Shown here in pieces: positions 31,917 through 42,255 of a stretch of DNA of 64,000 bases (the stretch's first letter is position 1; each line of letters opens with the position of its first letter). The position numbers and the translations under genes were made by a program. This DNA comes from an uncultured Eubacteriales bacterium (GTDB lineage: Bacteria > Bacillota > Clostridia > Oscillospirales > Acutalibacteraceae). Under the pieces are notes generated by a model, which was given only the letters and a program-made list of their open reading frames with translations, searched no databases and was not told where the DNA came from. The stretch lies in assembly GCA_951801675.1 (NCBI GenBank), contig CATONX010000008.1, positions 18,975 through 82,974 on the forward strand, written 5' to 3'.

Positions 31917-32692
31917 GTATGGGCACGGATGTGATGATAACAGTGGGGCTGACATGTGCGGGGCTGGCGGCTTTGGGCACCGGCCTGGGTTTCCTTCTTG
32001 TCCGGCTTTTTGACCGGATTCCAGCCGGGTGGCTGTGCGATTATGGGGAAGCTCCCGGGGACATCCTGCTTTCCTTTCCCCGGCTTTCCAGGAAACGGTA
32101 CGGGCTTTTGTTCGCCCTGCTGCTGGGTGTTTCCTATCCCCTTTTGTTTTTGCAATATGGATTTTCTCCGCCGGGCGCGTTCTTTTTCTTCGGGGCAGCC
32201 CTGCCGGTTTTGCTTTTGCTGGCGGCGGCGGACGCCAAGTACACCATCCTGCCCGACCAGCTGACGGGTATTCTCGCCCTGCTGGGGGTGTTCTACGGCA
32301 TTGCGTGCGGCGTGCATATGGCTGCGACCGGGTCCTTTACGGTCCTTGGCTGCCTTTCTCCCCTTTTCGGGGCGCTGGCGGCGGGCGGTGCGCCGGCTGG
32401 CTTGCTGGTGATCGGGACGCTTGTGTTCAAGCGGGAGATCATGGGCTTTGGTGACGTCAAGCTGTTGGCGGCCATCGGGCTTTTTTGCGGGCTGCAGGGA
32501 AGTGTGCTGGTCTTGCTTTTGACCGTACTCTTTTCCGGGCTGACCTTTGCGCTGCTGATGGCGGCGGGACGGCTCAAACGGGGCGATATGCGCCCGCTGG
32601 GCCCCTTTGTTGTTGCCGCGGCATTCGCGTACCTTCTCTTTTCCCCTCAGCTTCACGCTCTGGCGGACCTTTACCTGTCTTTGTTTTCCTAA
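31913..32692 (+). CDS. Prepilin peptidase (A24 family)
   Basis: 259 residues, about seven membrane helices. The two catalytic aspartates are seen in AADAKYTILPDQ and in GFGDVKLL, the classical GxGD signature. It removes the leader of the pilin. The N-terminal methylase domain is reduced: the usual four-cysteine zinc motif is missing, so N-methylation may be absent or done differently. It is translationally coupled to the PilO gene. Confidence 0.9.
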   Translation: MSMGTDVMITVGLTCAGLAALGTGLGFLLVRLFDRIPAGWLCDYGEAPGDILLSFPRLSRKRYGLLFALLLGVSYPLLFLQYGFSPPGAFFFFGAALPVLLLLAAADAKYTILPDQLTGILALLGVFYGIACGVHMAATGSFTVLGCLSPLFGALAAGGAPAGLLVIGTLVFKREIMGFGDVKLLAAIGLFCGLQGSVLVLLLTVLFSGLTFALLMAAGRLKRGDMRPLGPFVVAAAFAYLLFSPQLHALADLYLSLFS

Positions 32693-32726
32693 ATTTCGAC
32701 TTCTTTGACTTTCGGGGGAGGATACA

Positions 32727-34397
32727 ATGAAATATACAACCATGAAACTGGGCCAGGTCCTGGTGAATTCCGGCGTTCTCTCCCAGCAGGCGCTGGAAAA
32801 GGCACTTTCCGAGCAGAAGGGGACCACCAAGCGTCTGGGCGAAATCCTCATTGAAAATAAGCACATCACCGAGCGCCAGCTCATTGATTCTCTCTCCCGC
32901 CAGCTGGACATTCCCTATCTGGACCTGGACGGGTTAACGGTGGACGAGACCATCGCTGCCACCATTCCGGAAACCATGGCCCGCATCAACAGCCTGATCC
33001 CGGTCAATCTGGTGGGAAATGTCCTCACAGTAGCCATCGCCGATCCCCTGGACTACAATGTGATCCGCAATGTGGAGGTATATACCGGGCATACGGTCAA
33101 TGTGGCGATTGCGGAAAAAAAGAAAATCCTTGATAAAATCCATCAGGCCTATACCTCTCAAAAAGCCTTCGATGCGGCAAGGGAACTGAGCAAGGACGCG
33201 GAGGAGGATGAGCTGGATGAGCTTCCCGAGGAGTCGGACGAACCGATCATTCGCTTTGTCAACAATATGATCGACCAAGCGGTTATCCTCAAGGCCAGCG
33301 ACATCCACATCGAGCCCCAGGAAAAGGCACTGCGCATCCGGTTTCGCATCGACGGCAAGCTGACCGTCTACATGGAGACCGGGGCGGACCTGATCGCGCC
33401 GGTGGTTTCCCGCATCAAGTTCATCAGCAACATGAACATTGCGGAAAAGCGAGTGCCTCAGGACGGGCGCATTTCCTACAAAAGCGCGGGCAAGGACGTG
33501 GACTTGCGCATTTCCGTTTTGCCGTCGGTCTTTGGGGAAAAGGTGGTCATCCGGATCACCACCGCTCTGGGGCTGGAGATGACCAAGGAGGGCATCGGCT
33601 TTCTGCCGGAGAACTTGGAAAAGTTCAACACCCTCATCAAGAATCCCCACGGGATCATCCTCGTTTGCGGCCCCACCGGTTCGGGCAAGACCACCACTTT
33701 GTATACGGCTCTGCGGGAAATCAAACGGGAAGACATCAACATCGTCACCGTGGAAAACCCGGTGGAAATGATTATCGAAGACATCACGCAGGTGGAGGTC
33801 AACGCCAAGGCGGGTCTTACCTTCGCGGCAGCACTGCGCTCGATTCTGCGCCAGGACCCGGATGTGGTCATGGTGGGAGAAATCCGGGATCCGGAAACAG
33901 CGGAAATTGCCATTTCGGCGGCCATCACCGGCCATTTGGTGTTCTCAACGCTTCACACCTTCGACGCGCCAAGCGCCATCATCCGTCTGCTGGATATGGG
34001 GGTAGTCCCGTATATGGTCTCCTCCTCGGTGGCGGGGGTCATCTCCCAGCGGCTGGTGCGCAAGCTTTGCCCCGCGTGTAAAGAAGCCTACGAGGCAACC
34101 GAAAGCGACCGTGAGCTTTTAAAGCTTACGGGAGCCCTGGGCTATACCCTTTACCGGCCGGCTGGCTGTGAAAAGTGCCATTTTACCGGCTACCAGGGCC
34201 GCACGGCGGTACACGAAGTGATGATGATCAATCACGGGATCCGCCATATCATCAACCAGAGCAAGGGCGCGGATGAAATCCGTGAGGAAGCCTTAAAAAG
34301 CGGCATGCAGACGCTGGAGGACAACGTGCGGCGGCTGGTGCTCGAAGGGAATACTTCCATTTCCGAATACGTGGAGCTGCTGTCCTTCAATGCGTAG
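32727..34397 (+). CDS. pilB: Type IV pilus extension ATPase PilB
   Basis: 556 residues. N-terminal MshEN domain (LGQVLVNSGVLSQQALEKALSEQKG), then the secretion ATPase core: Walker A GPTGSGKTT near residue 315, Asp and Walker B region LRSILRQDPDVVMVGEIRD, His box HLVFSTLHTFDA and the tetracysteine zinc motif (CPACKEAYE ... CEKCHFTGYQGR) that marks GspE/PilB. It powers pilus polymerisation. The MshEN domain binds cyclic-di-GMP in relatives, which fits the HD-GYP gene downstream. Confidence 0.95.
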   Translation: MKYTTMKLGQVLVNSGVLSQQALEKALSEQKGTTKRLGEILIENKHITERQLIDSLSRQLDIPYLDLDGLTVDETIAATIPETMARINSLIPVNLVGNVLTVAIADPLDYNVIRNVEVYTGHTVNVAIAEKKKILDKIHQAYTSQKAFDAARELSKDAEEDELDELPEESDEPIIRFVNNMIDQAVILKASDIHIEPQEKALRIRFRIDGKLTVYMETGADLIAPVVSRIKFISNMNIAEKRVPQDGRISYKSAGKDVDLRISVLPSVFGEKVVIRITTALGLEMTKEGIGFLPENLEKFNTLIKNPHGIILVCGPTGSGKTTTLYTALREIKREDINIVTVENPVEMIIEDITQVEVNAKAGLTFAAALRSILRQDPDVVMVGEIRDPETAEIAISAAITGHLVFSTLHTFDAPSAIIRLLDMGVVPYMVSSSVAGVISQRLVRKLCPACKEAYEATESDRELLKLTGALGYTLYRPAGCEKCHFTGYQGRTAVHEVMMINHGIRHIINQSKGADEIREEALKSGMQTLEDNVRRLVLEGNTSISEYVELLSFNA

Positions 34398-34429
34398 GAG
34401 GCGGCTTCTGACAAAAGCGAGGTCGTTTT

Positions 34430-35515
34430 ATGCGGGAATACTTTGAAACCTTGGTGCGGCAGGGCGTTTCAAGCCGCGCTTCCGACATTCATTTGTCCGC
34501 CGGAAACCCGCCCGCCTACCGCATCGACGGGGTAGTAGAGCCTGTCTCTGGCGAACCGGTCCTGACCCACGAGGTGGTGGAGCAGATCATGGCCGAATGC
34601 ATGCCGGGGGACAAATACGAGGAATACCGGAAAACCGGCGACGCCGACTGCGCTCTGCAGATCGAAGGGTGCGGGCGATTTCGTGTAAACCTGTTCCGCC
34701 AGATCCGGGGCGCGTGCATCGTCATGCGTATCGTCAATTCGGCGGTGCCGAAGATGGCGGACCTGGGTCTTCCTTCCTCTTTACAGCGGATTCTGGACTT
34801 AAAGGACGGCCTGGTGCTGGTGACCGGTCCTACCGGGAGCGGCAAGTCCACCACTCTGGCCGCCATCATCCATGAGCTCAACAAATCCCGCTCCTCTCAC
34901 ATCATCACCATCGAGGACCCGATTGAATACGTTCATCAACCCATCCGGTGTCTGGTCAACCAGCGGGAAGTGGGGAGCGACTCGGTCAGCTACGAAAAAG
35001 CCCTGCGCGCCACCTTGCGGGAGGACCCGGACATCATCCTGGTGGGCGAAATGCGGGACTTGGAATCCATGCGCGCCGCCATCACCGCGGCGGAGACCGG
35101 TCATTTGGTCTTCTCCACCCTGCACACCATCGGCGCGGCCAACACCATCGACCGGCTTTTGGACGTGTTTCCCCCCGAACAGCAGCAGCAAATCCGCATG
35201 CAGCTTTCCACCGCGTTAAAGGCGGTCATCTCCCAGCGGCTTTTGCCGCGGGCGGGTGGAAAAGGGCGCATCGGCGCCTTCGAGATCATGTTCGTAAACT
35301 CCGCCATTTCCAATCTCATCCGGGAAAACAAGGTGGCCAACATCAACCAGATGATCGAGACCGGGCGAAACGACGGGATGATCACGCTGGACAAATACAT
35401 TGCCGAGCTGTTGCAGGCGGGAAGCATCACTCCCGAAACCGCCCAGGAATACAGCCCGGTCCCTTTGAAAACCCACTCTCAGCCGAGCGGCGCCGCACGG
35501 CGTTACGATTTTTAA
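34430..35515 (+). CDS. pilT: Type IV pilus retraction ATPase PilT
   Basis: 361 residues. PilT architecture: N-terminal PAS-like part (RASDIHLSAGNPPAYRIDG), Walker A GPTGSGKSTT near residue 133, Walker B EDPDIILVGEMRD, His box HLVFSTLHTIGA and the AIRNLIRE-like C-terminal block (SAISNLIRENKVANINQMIETG). No zinc motif, which separates it from PilB. Its presence implies retractable pili, hence twitching or DNA uptake. Confidence 0.95.
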   Translation: MREYFETLVRQGVSSRASDIHLSAGNPPAYRIDGVVEPVSGEPVLTHEVVEQIMAECMPGDKYEEYRKTGDADCALQIEGCGRFRVNLFRQIRGACIVMRIVNSAVPKMADLGLPSSLQRILDLKDGLVLVTGPTGSGKSTTLAAIIHELNKSRSSHIITIEDPIEYVHQPIRCLVNQREVGSDSVSYEKALRATLREDPDIILVGEMRDLESMRAAITAAETGHLVFSTLHTIGAANTIDRLLDVFPPEQQQQIRMQLSTALKAVISQRLLPRAGGKGRIGAFEIMFVNSAISNLIRENKVANINQMIETGRNDGMITLDKYIAELLQAGSITPETAQEYSPVPLKTHSQPSGAARRYDF

Positions 35516-35555
35516 CCGATCTTTCGCATCCCAAGCCTGAATGGAGGGAGCTTTC

Positions 35556-36791
35556 TTGACCTATACGTATACGGCCGCCGGCGCGGACGGCAAAACCGTG
35601 ACCGGCGAGCTTTCCGCCGCTGACAAGTCGGCCGCCATCGCCCGGCTCAAAGAACGGGACTTGATCCCCATTTCCCTGACCGCGAAGGACAGAGGGAACG
35701 CGGGCAACGAGAGCATCTGGGAGAAGGAACTGTTCGAAGGGGACATCTACAAGGCCAAGATCAAGAAAAAACGCATCATGGTCATGGCCCACCAGATGGC
35801 CATCATGATGCGTTCGGGCGTTTCGCTGTCGCTGGCTATGGAAGTCCTTATCGACGGGGAAAAGGATAAAAAATTCAAGAAGATTCTCAAGGAAATCGAC
35901 GAGAACCTGTATCTTGGTGTGCCTATCTCGGAATCCATGGGCCGGTTTGCCGCCTTTTCCAGCGTGGTGGTGAGTCTAATCGCAGTAGGCGAGGTCAATG
36001 GACGGCTGGACGAGGCCTTTGAAAGCGTGGCGCTGATCCTGGAAAAGGAAGTGACGCTTTCCTCCAAAATCCGGGGCGCTCTGGTGTATCCCGGCTTTCT
36101 TCTCTTTCTGACGCTGCTGCTCCTTATTGTGATGAACGTTATGGTGGTTCCCAATTTTAAGATGCTTTTTGAGAGCTTTCACGCGGAGCTGCCGATGATT
36201 ACCCAGGTGGTTATGGGATTTTCCGATTTTATCATGTACCAGTGGTATTACATTGTGGGCGCCGTGGTGGTGCTCTGGCTTACCTATGTCCTGCTCAAGC
36301 GGTTTTCCCCTGCCTTCTGCGTGGGGGTGGATGCGGCGAAATTTAAGGTGCCGGTGATCGGGAAGCTGCTGCTGCAGTCCTACCTGGCGCGGTTTTGCCG
36401 GGTTATGTCCACCCTGGTCAGCGCCGGTGTGGAAATCGTCAATTCCCTGGAAATTTCCCGAGACGTGCTTCCCAATCGCAAGCTTAAAATGCACATCACC
36501 GACATTATCGCGGATGTAAAGCTGGGTATTCCCATCAACCAGTCCATGCACAAGTCCCCTCTTTTTGAGCCGCTGATCGTCTCTATGTTCCGGGTGGGCG
36601 AAGAATCGGGTATGCTAAGCGACACCATCAGCAAACTGGCGGAACTCTACGAGTCCAAAACCGACGACACCACCAAACAGCTAACCGCCATGATGGAGCC
36701 GGCCATGACCATCCTGATCGCGGTGATCGTGGGCACGGTGGTCATTTCCATTGTGGTGCCCATGTTTGGCATTTACAGCGTAATCGGATAA
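35556..36791 (+). CDS. pilC: Type IV pilus inner-membrane platform protein PilC
   Basis: 411 residues from TTG 35556, with GGAGGG seven bases before; an upstream ATG at 35541 includes the ribosome site itself. Tandem GspF domains, the first around residues 65-190 (MAHQMAIMMRSGVSLSLAMEVL) and the second around 270-390 (FCRVMSTLVSAGVEIVNSLEI), with three membrane helices. The KTVTGELSAADKSAAIARLKERDL start is typical. It couples PilB and PilT to the pilus. Confidence 0.94.
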   Translation: MTYTYTAAGADGKTVTGELSAADKSAAIARLKERDLIPISLTAKDRGNAGNESIWEKELFEGDIYKAKIKKKRIMVMAHQMAIMMRSGVSLSLAMEVLIDGEKDKKFKKILKEIDENLYLGVPISESMGRFAAFSSVVVSLIAVGEVNGRLDEAFESVALILEKEVTLSSKIRGALVYPGFLLFLTLLLLIVMNVMVVPNFKMLFESFHAELPMITQVVMGFSDFIMYQWYYIVGAVVVLWLTYVLLKRFSPAFCVGVDAAKFKVPVIGKLLLQSYLARFCRVMSTLVSAGVEIVNSLEISRDVLPNRKLKMHITDIIADVKLGIPINQSMHKSPLFEPLIVSMFRVGEESGMLSDTISKLAELYESKTDDTTKQLTAMMEPAMTILIAVIVGTVVISIVVPMFGIYSVIG

Positions 36792-36815
36792 TCGAAACGC
36801 AAAGGGGGATCGCCT

Positions 36816-38096
36816 GTGAACGAGTTTACCTTAAGCGATGGGCTGCGCGCCATCCAAAAAGCGTTTGATCTGGCAGACCCGCGCCTGAAAGGGCACGGGG
36901 AGCAGACTGCTTTTTTGATGTGGCGGATGCTGGACCGGCTGGGCTGTACCCGGGCACGAATGGTTTCGCTGACCACCGCGGCCCTCTTTCACGACATGGG
37001 CGCTTACAAAACAGATGTCGGGCACTCTTTTTCGGAGTTCGAGTTGCTCAATACCGCAAGTCACTGCGTCTACGGCTACCTGTACACCCGGTTTTATTCC
37101 CCGTTTCCTTCCTTTGCTCCGGTGATCCTCTATCATCACACGGGGTATTTATACAAACAGTATATTGACTCCAGCTTTTTAACGGATTCTTTGCTTTTGA
37201 ATCTTTCCGACCGGGTCTCCTTTGTGTTTTTAACGCAGGAAAACCCGGATCTCTCTTTTTTGAACGCCTTGTCGGGTATTGACTTTGATCCAAAGCATGT
37301 TTCTGCCTTCCTGGAGGCGGATCGGGAGGAGGGCCTGCTGCGGGCCTTGAAAGACGGCAGCTATCACGAAAAACTTCATGCTTTCTGGCGGGAAACCGCC
37401 CTGTCCCGCTCGGAAGTGATGCGCTATGCGCGTATGCTGATGTACACCATCGACTTTCGCAGCGAGCAGACAGTCACCCATTCCATTTCGGTCACGAGTC
37501 TGAGTAAGCTCTTGTGCGGCCTGTTGGGCCTCGATCATGTGGACACTTCCATTGTGACCGCGTCCGCCATGCTTCACGACATCGGGAAAATCACTACGCC
37601 GGTTGAGATTCTTGAAAAGAAGGGGCCACTCAACGAAGAGGAGATGGCCATTATGAAAAAACACGCCCATGCTTCCTATGAGATTCTGAAGGAACTGGGC
37701 TTTGATAACATTGCGCTTATCGCCTCTTCCCACCACGAGAAACTGGATGGATCCGGGTACCCCAGGGGGCTTAAAGGAGATGAGATTCCCTTCTATTCCC
37801 GCATTTTGGCAGTGGCGGATATCTTGAGCGCCCTCATCGGCGAACGCAGCTACAAAGGGCCCATGCCCAAGGGACAAGTGACCGCTATCTTAGGGGGAAT
37901 GGCCTGCCGCAACCAGCTCGATCCCATTGTGACCTCGGTGGCGCTGGAGCATTACGACGACCTGATTACCTTCTCGGCGGAAGATTGCGCCCAAGCTATG
38001 GAGGACTATCACTCCATCAAGGCGGAGTATACACGCTTGATGCAGCAATTCGAACTCATGGAGGAAGAACAACGGAAAGCGTCTTATTCGATATAA
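36816..38096 (+). CDS. HD-GYP domain protein, probable cyclic-di-GMP phosphodiesterase
   Basis: 426 residues, GTG start after AAAGGGGG. Two HD-type domains: a first with HD at residues 59-60 (AALFHDMGAYKTD) and a second, complete HD-GYP with HDIGK at 254-258 and HHEKLDGSGYPRGL at 306-319. The second would hydrolyse cyclic-di-GMP; the first may be degenerate or regulatory. It is the last gene of the pilus operon, so it may tune piliation through the messenger that PilB-type MshEN domains sense. No receiver or membrane domain is present. Confidence 0.9.
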   Translation: MNEFTLSDGLRAIQKAFDLADPRLKGHGEQTAFLMWRMLDRLGCTRARMVSLTTAALFHDMGAYKTDVGHSFSEFELLNTASHCVYGYLYTRFYSPFPSFAPVILYHHTGYLYKQYIDSSFLTDSLLLNLSDRVSFVFLTQENPDLSFLNALSGIDFDPKHVSAFLEADREEGLLRALKDGSYHEKLHAFWRETALSRSEVMRYARMLMYTIDFRSEQTVTHSISVTSLSKLLCGLLGLDHVDTSIVTASAMLHDIGKITTPVEILEKKGPLNEEEMAIMKKHAHASYEILKELGFDNIALIASSHHEKLDGSGYPRGLKGDEIPFYSRILAVADILSALIGERSYKGPMPKGQVTAILGGMACRNQLDPIVTSVALEHYDDLITFSAEDCAQAMEDYHSIKAEYTRLMQQFELMEEEQRKASYSI

Positions 38097-38160
38097 CCGG
38101 TCAGACATTGCAACCGTGTTCTTTTTCTTCTGTGGCTATCGCGTTGCGTCCATTGCATAA

Positions 38161-38197
38161 AAAGAGGCAGGCTTTCATAAGAAAGCCTGCCTCTTTT
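38161..38197. terminator. Terminator at the end of the pilus locus
   Basis: AAAGAGGCAGGCTTTC (38161-38176) pairs perfectly with GAAAGCCTGCCTCTTT (38181-38196); T run on the plus strand, A run before it. Confidence 0.93.
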
Positions 38198-38264
38198 TCA
38201 CCTTTTAAAAAAACTCGCAAATTTTATAAACCATTCGTATATTATGCTCGTAATAATACAAAAC

Positions 38265-38672
38265 TCAATATCGTTTCGGGTTGACAATGTTGCGCCAATC
38301 CAGATCGCCACGTTCCAACCCGTGGATGAGAACCTCTGCTGTGGCGATGTTGGTCGCCAGCGGAATATTGTGCATGTCGCACAGCCGCAGCAGGTTCATC
38401 TCGTTGGGCTCATGGGGCTTGGGGGTCAACGGGTCACGGAAAAACAGCAGCAGGTCGATTTCATTGTACGAGATGCGGGAAGCAATCTGCTGATCGCCCC
38501 CTTGCGATCCGCTCAAAAACTTCTGGATGGACAAACCCGTTGCCTCCGATACCATCTTTCCCGTGGTGCCGGTGGCACACAGGGAATGCCGGCTCAAAAT
38601 GCCGCAATATGCAATACAAAACTGCACCATGAGTTCTTTTTTGGAATCGTGTGCAATCAAAGCAATGTTCAT
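38265..38672 (-). CDS. mgsA: Methylglyoxal synthase
   Basis: 135 residues. Converts dihydroxyacetone phosphate to methylglyoxal and phosphate, a bypass of lower glycolysis. [13 protein letters not shown], the phosphate-binding [20 protein letters not shown] with the catalytic Asp, and [23 protein letters not shown] are all diagnostic. It lies in a minus-strand group with the MinD-like gene upstream (42 bases between). Confidence 0.95.
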   Translation of the reverse strand: MNIALIAHDSKKELMVQFCIAYCGILSRHSLCATGTTGKMVSEATGLSIQKFLSGSQGGDQQIASRISYNEIDLLLFFRDPLTPKPHEPNEMNLLRLCDMHNIPLATNIATAEVLIHGLERGDLDWRNIVNPKRY

Positions 38673-38714
38673 ACTTCTTCTCCCTTCAGATAACTCCTCT
38701 TTCCTTCTGCTCCC

Positions 38715-39452
38715 CTATTTTTCGACTACCAGGGGGACCTCCTGCCCCATCAGCCGCCTGGAAAGCCGCTCCATAGCCTTCGCCGCCGGAGATCCGCCTG
38801 CAAGCGGCTCCCCGTTTGCCGCATACCGCTGCACCTGTTCGTCCTCCGGGACCACGCCGATCAGCTGCAACCCAACCGCATCGATCACCGCGTCCAAGTC
38901 CTCCACCAGGCCCAGCTTCAACGCTCCAGGCCGGTAGCGGTTGATGATCAGACGACGGTCCCTGATTCCCTCCTGCTGCAAAAGGCGCGCCACCCGCTCC
39001 CCGCTGCGCATACAGACGGGATCGGGCGTAATCACCACAAGAGCTCTGCCGGCGGCTGCGGCGGCAATCTGAAATCCCTTTCCGATGCCGGCCGGCGCAT
39101 CGATGAACAGGTAGTCGTAATAGTTGGCAAGGCCTCTGCAAAGACGGCGCATGTCCTCCGGCCCGGCCAGCGCCTGCAGCGATTGGGGCGCCGGCATCAG
39201 AGCGAGTCCTTCACAGCGCTCAATGTCCCGGATGGCACGTACCGGTTCACAGTTGCCCGCAAGCACATCCCCCAGGTCAAACACTGCGTCATTTACCACG
39301 CCCAGCATCAAATCCAGGCTCCGAAGCCCCGCGTCTGCATCCAACAGCAGGACTTTGTTCCCGGCTCTCGCCAACGCGGCCGCGCATCCGGCCGAAACCG
39401 AGGATTTCCCCGTTCCGCCTTTTCCGGAAGCCACTACAATGACCTCTCCCAT
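38715..39452 (-). CDS. MinD-like septum-site ATPase
   Basis: 245 residues from ATG 39452 (AAGGAGAG upstream); a frame open to 39641 has no start signal. Deviant Walker A GKGGTGKSS at residues 10-18, Walker B-like LFIDAPAGIGKGF, and DADAGLRSLDLMLG are MinD blocks. A short amphipathic C-terminal helix (AKAMERLSRRLMGQEVPL) could bind the membrane. No minC or minE is adjacent, so it could be MinD proper or a relative placing another structure, such as the pili. Confidence 0.75.
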   Translation of the reverse strand: MGEVIVVASGKGGTGKSSVSAGCAAALARAGNKVLLLDADAGLRSLDLMLGVVNDAVFDLGDVLAGNCEPVRAIRDIERCEGLALMPAPQSLQALAGPEDMRRLCRGLANYYDYLFIDAPAGIGKGFQIAAAAAGRALVVITPDPVCMRSGERVARLLQQEGIRDRRLIINRYRPGALKLGLVEDLDAVIDAVGLQLIGVVPEDEQVQRYAANGEPLAGGSPAAKAMERLSRRLMGQEVPLVVEK

Positions 39453-39710
39453 CCGTGCTTGTTCTCTCCTTTTCTCCTTCCGAATGGGACGGAAGGATCC
39501 CATCGCTTTGAAATCACAGAAGACGAATTTCTTGCCTTTGGCGAAGAAAAGAAATTTCTGTCTGTTTTTCCAAATAAACGCCGTTAAAATATAGCATATG
39601 TGTACAAAAATCATTGTAACACAGAAGCGGGAAGAAGTCAAAATTCAATCCATTTCCATGCTACCTAAATATTTTTACTATATTTGTCTATTTTGTCTGA
39701 ACATATGGGC

Positions 39711-40079
39711 TCAGGCCCCCGCTGCCTGCGCCAGAAACATGACAACCACCACCAGCAGCAGCGCCATCAGCACCGTCAAAAACGCCAGCAGCCGGTGCAT
39801 CTTTTGCAGCAGGGCGTATAGCTTGGACAGGTCGGCATTTTCCAAGCCCGCTTTTTCCGTTTGCTTTTGCTCCACGTGCTTGCGGCGGATTTGAGCCTTT
39901 TTGATCTCCGAAGGCGCAGTCAGCTCCTCCTCTTTCGGCGGCAGGCCCTGTTTTTCCCGCACGATATCCTCGTAGCAGTCTATACAGACCTCGCCGCTCA
40001 GCTCCTCGATCCAGATGGGGCCGGGGAAAAGACCAATCTCTTCCCCGCACCGCACGCATTTCTTTAAAATCAGAATCAC
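39711..40079 (-). CDS. Small zinc-ribbon membrane protein, unknown function
   Basis: 122 residues. An N-terminal pair of CxxC motifs (CVRCGEEIG and CIDCYED) suggests a zinc ribbon. A charged linker and a short coiled coil follow, and one membrane helix (about 97-117) ends the protein, so the ribbon should face the cytoplasm. GTG start 12 bases after serS, hence likely co-transcribed. I do not recognise the family. Confidence 0.75.
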   Translation of the reverse strand: MILILKKCVRCGEEIGLFPGPIWIEELSGEVCIDCYEDIVREKQGLPPKEEELTAPSEIKKAQIRRKHVEQKQTEKAGLENADLSKLYALLQKMHRLLAFLTVLMALLLVVVVMFLAQAAGA

Positions 40080-40091
40080 CCGCCTTCGGCG

Positions 40092-41363
40092 TTACTTGAT
40101 CACGTCCACTCCCATATAAGGCCGCAAAACCTCAGGCACGGTCACCGATCCGTCTCCGTTCTGGTAGTTTTCCAGAATGGCCGCCACCGTGCGTCCGATG
40201 GCTACGCCGGAACCGTTGAGAGTATGCACCAGCTGGGCCTTTTCCTTGGGGCTGTTCTTATACCGGATGGCAGCCCGGCGGGCCTGGAAGTCTTCAAAAT
40301 TTGAGCAGGAAGAAATTTCCACATATCGGCCGTAAGAGGGCATCCACACCTCGATGTCATAGGTTTTCGCGGAGGAGAAGCCGATATCGCCGGTGGAAAG
40401 GGTCACCACCCGGTAGGGAAGCCCCAGAAGCTGGAGCACCCGCTCGGCATCGTTGGTCAGCTTTTCGAGCTCCTGATAGCTGTCTTCCGGCTTTACGAAT
40501 TTCACCAGCTCCACCTTGTTGAACTGATGCTGGCGGATAAGGCCGCGGGTATCGCGGCCGGCGGAACCCGCCTCCGCCCGAAAGCACGCGGAATACGCAC
40601 AGTATTTGATGGGAAGCTTTGCTCCATCGAGAATGTCCCCGCGGTACATGTTGGTCACCGGCACTTCGGCAGTGGGGATCATAAAGTAATCCTCATTGGC
40701 AAGACGGAACGCGTCTTCCTCGAACTTGGGCAGCTGACCGGTGCCGGTCATGGAGGCCCTGTTTACCATAAAGGGCGGGAATATCTCCTGATATCCGTGC
40801 TCAGTATGGGTATTGAGGAAGAAATTGATGATGGAGCGCTCCAGCCGGGCGCCTAAGCCTTTATAGAAATGGAACCGGGCGCCGGTTACCTTTGCTGCGG
40901 TTTCGGGGTCGAGAATGTCCAGGTCCGCCCCAATGTCCCAATGAGGCTTTGGCTCATAGTCAAATTTGGTAGGTTCGCCCCAGCGGCGCACCTCCACATT
41001 CTCGCTGTCATCCTTGCCGACGGGAACGCTTTCGTGAGGCATGTTGGGAAATCCCAGAAGAAGATCGCTCTGGGCCTTTTCCAGTTCGGAAAGCTTCGCG
41101 TCGCACTCTTTTACCTGCTCGGACAGGGCCTTCATTTCCGCCATAATAGCGGAAACGTCGCCGCCCTCTTTCTTGATTCTCGGAATCTGCTTGGAGGCGG
41201 CGTTCTGCTGAGCCTTCATGCCGTCCGCTTTGGCCAGGATTTCCCGGCGCTCGGCGTCGATTTTCAGGACCTCGTCCACAGCCGCATCCATATCCTTGTT
41301 GCGGGTCTTCATTGCCTGCTTGACCCGGTCCGGGTCACTGCGAATCAAACGAATATCAAACAT
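40092..41363 (-). CDS. serS: Seryl-tRNA synthetase
   Basis: 423 residues. N-terminal coiled-coil arm that grips tRNA-Ser (residues about 30-100), then the class II catalytic domain: motif 2 in [29 protein letters not shown] and motif 3 in [18 protein letters not shown]. It charges tRNA-Ser and tRNA-Sec with serine. It lies just after parB in the same direction. No T-box is visible in the 21 bases before it. Confidence 0.97.
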   Translation of the reverse strand: MFDIRLIRSDPDRVKQAMKTRNKDMDAAVDEVLKIDAERREILAKADGMKAQQNAASKQIPRIKKEGGDVSAIMAEMKALSEQVKECDAKLSELEKAQSDLLLGFPNMPHESVPVGKDDSENVEVRRWGEPTKFDYEPKPHWDIGADLDILDPETAAKVTGARFHFYKGLGARLERSIINFFLNTHTEHGYQEIFPPFMVNRASMTGTGQLPKFEEDAFRLANEDYFMIPTAEVPVTNMYRGDILDGAKLPIKYCAYSACFRAEAGSAGRDTRGLIRQHQFNKVELVKFVKPEDSYQELEKLTNDAERVLQLLGLPYRVVTLSTGDIGFSSAKTYDIEVWMPSYGRYVEISSCSNFEDFQARRAAIRYKNSPKEKAQLVHTLNGSGVAIGRTVAAILENYQNGDGSVTVPEVLRPYMGVDVIK

Positions 41364-41384
41364 GACGAATCTCTCCTTATCGTG

Positions 41385-42251
41385 TTATGATTCCTTTCCT
41401 CCGGCGATCGCGTTGGCGAGGGCCTGCAAATCTTCCTTGGAATAAAACTCAATCTCTATTCTTCCCTTTTTGGGTCCTTCATACACGGTGACCCGGCGTC
41501 CCAAATGCTCGGTCAGCGCCAGCTGCGCCTCATCATACAAGGGATCACGAGACCGGGAAGACGCGCAGCCAGGCGTCTTTTTCATCTTGCCGGTGGCCTT
41601 TGCCCGCCGTTCCAGCTCCCGCACGGAGATGCCCTTGTGCACCGCCAGTTCCGCCGCCTCCTGAAGCGCTTCCTCATCCTGAAAGGAAAGCAGGGTGCGT
41701 GCGTGGCCGGGGGACAAAAAGCCTTCCCGCACGTACTGGCGCACGTTATCAGGAAGCCCCAGCAGCCGTACGGCATTTGCAATGGCGGGGCGGGATTTTC
41801 CCACTCGCTTGGCCACTTCCTCCTGGGTCATTTGGTGCTGTTCCATCAGCGCTTTGTACCCCTCCGCCTCTTCCATGGCGTTGAGGTCCTCACGCTGGAG
41901 GTTTTCAATGAGCGCCAGCTCCATCATCTCGGCGTCGGTCATTTCCCGGATGACCACCGGCACCTCAGTAAGCCCGGCGATCCGGGATGCCCGCCAGCGG
42001 CGTTCTCCCGCCACCAGCTGATATCCGCCGCCTGCCATGGGCCGCACCAGAAGCGGCTGAATCACCCCATGTTCGGCAATGGAATCAGCCAGTTCCTGCA
42101 AGGCATCCTCGTCAAACTCCTTGCGGGGCTGATCCCGGTTGGGTTCGATCTCGCTTAGGGGAAGTTTTACGGTTTTTCCCTGCTCTTCGGTGGCATTGTC
42201 CACGAAGAGCGCGTCCAGGCCCTTGCCGAGGCCCCCTTTTCGCGCCGCCAT
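41385..42251 (-). CDS. parB: Chromosome-partitioning protein ParB/Spo0J
   Basis: 288 residues from ATG 42251 ([16 protein letters not shown]). It has the N-terminal [11 protein letters not shown] box that stimulates ParA, the CTPase/ParB domain ([25 protein letters not shown]), a helix-turn-helix ([24 protein letters not shown]) and a C-terminal dimer domain. It loads at parS and spreads as a CTP-dependent clamp. Coupled to parA with a four-base gap. Confidence 0.96.
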   Translation of the reverse strand: MAARKGGLGKGLDALFVDNATEEQGKTVKLPLSEIEPNRDQPRKEFDEDALQELADSIAEHGVIQPLLVRPMAGGGYQLVAGERRWRASRIAGLTEVPVVIREMTDAEMMELALIENLQREDLNAMEEAEGYKALMEQHQMTQEEVAKRVGKSRPAIANAVRLLGLPDNVRQYVREGFLSPGHARTLLSFQDEEALQEAAELAVHKGISVRELERRAKATGKMKKTPGCASSRSRDPLYDEAQLALTEHLGRRVTVYEGPKKGRIEIEFYSKEDLQALANAIAGGKES

Positions 42252-42255
42252 CTTC

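Noticed and set aside
39453..39641. N-terminal extension of the MinD-like protein
   Set aside because: The Walker A motif follows directly after Met at 39452 as in all MinD proteins; the added part has no similarity.
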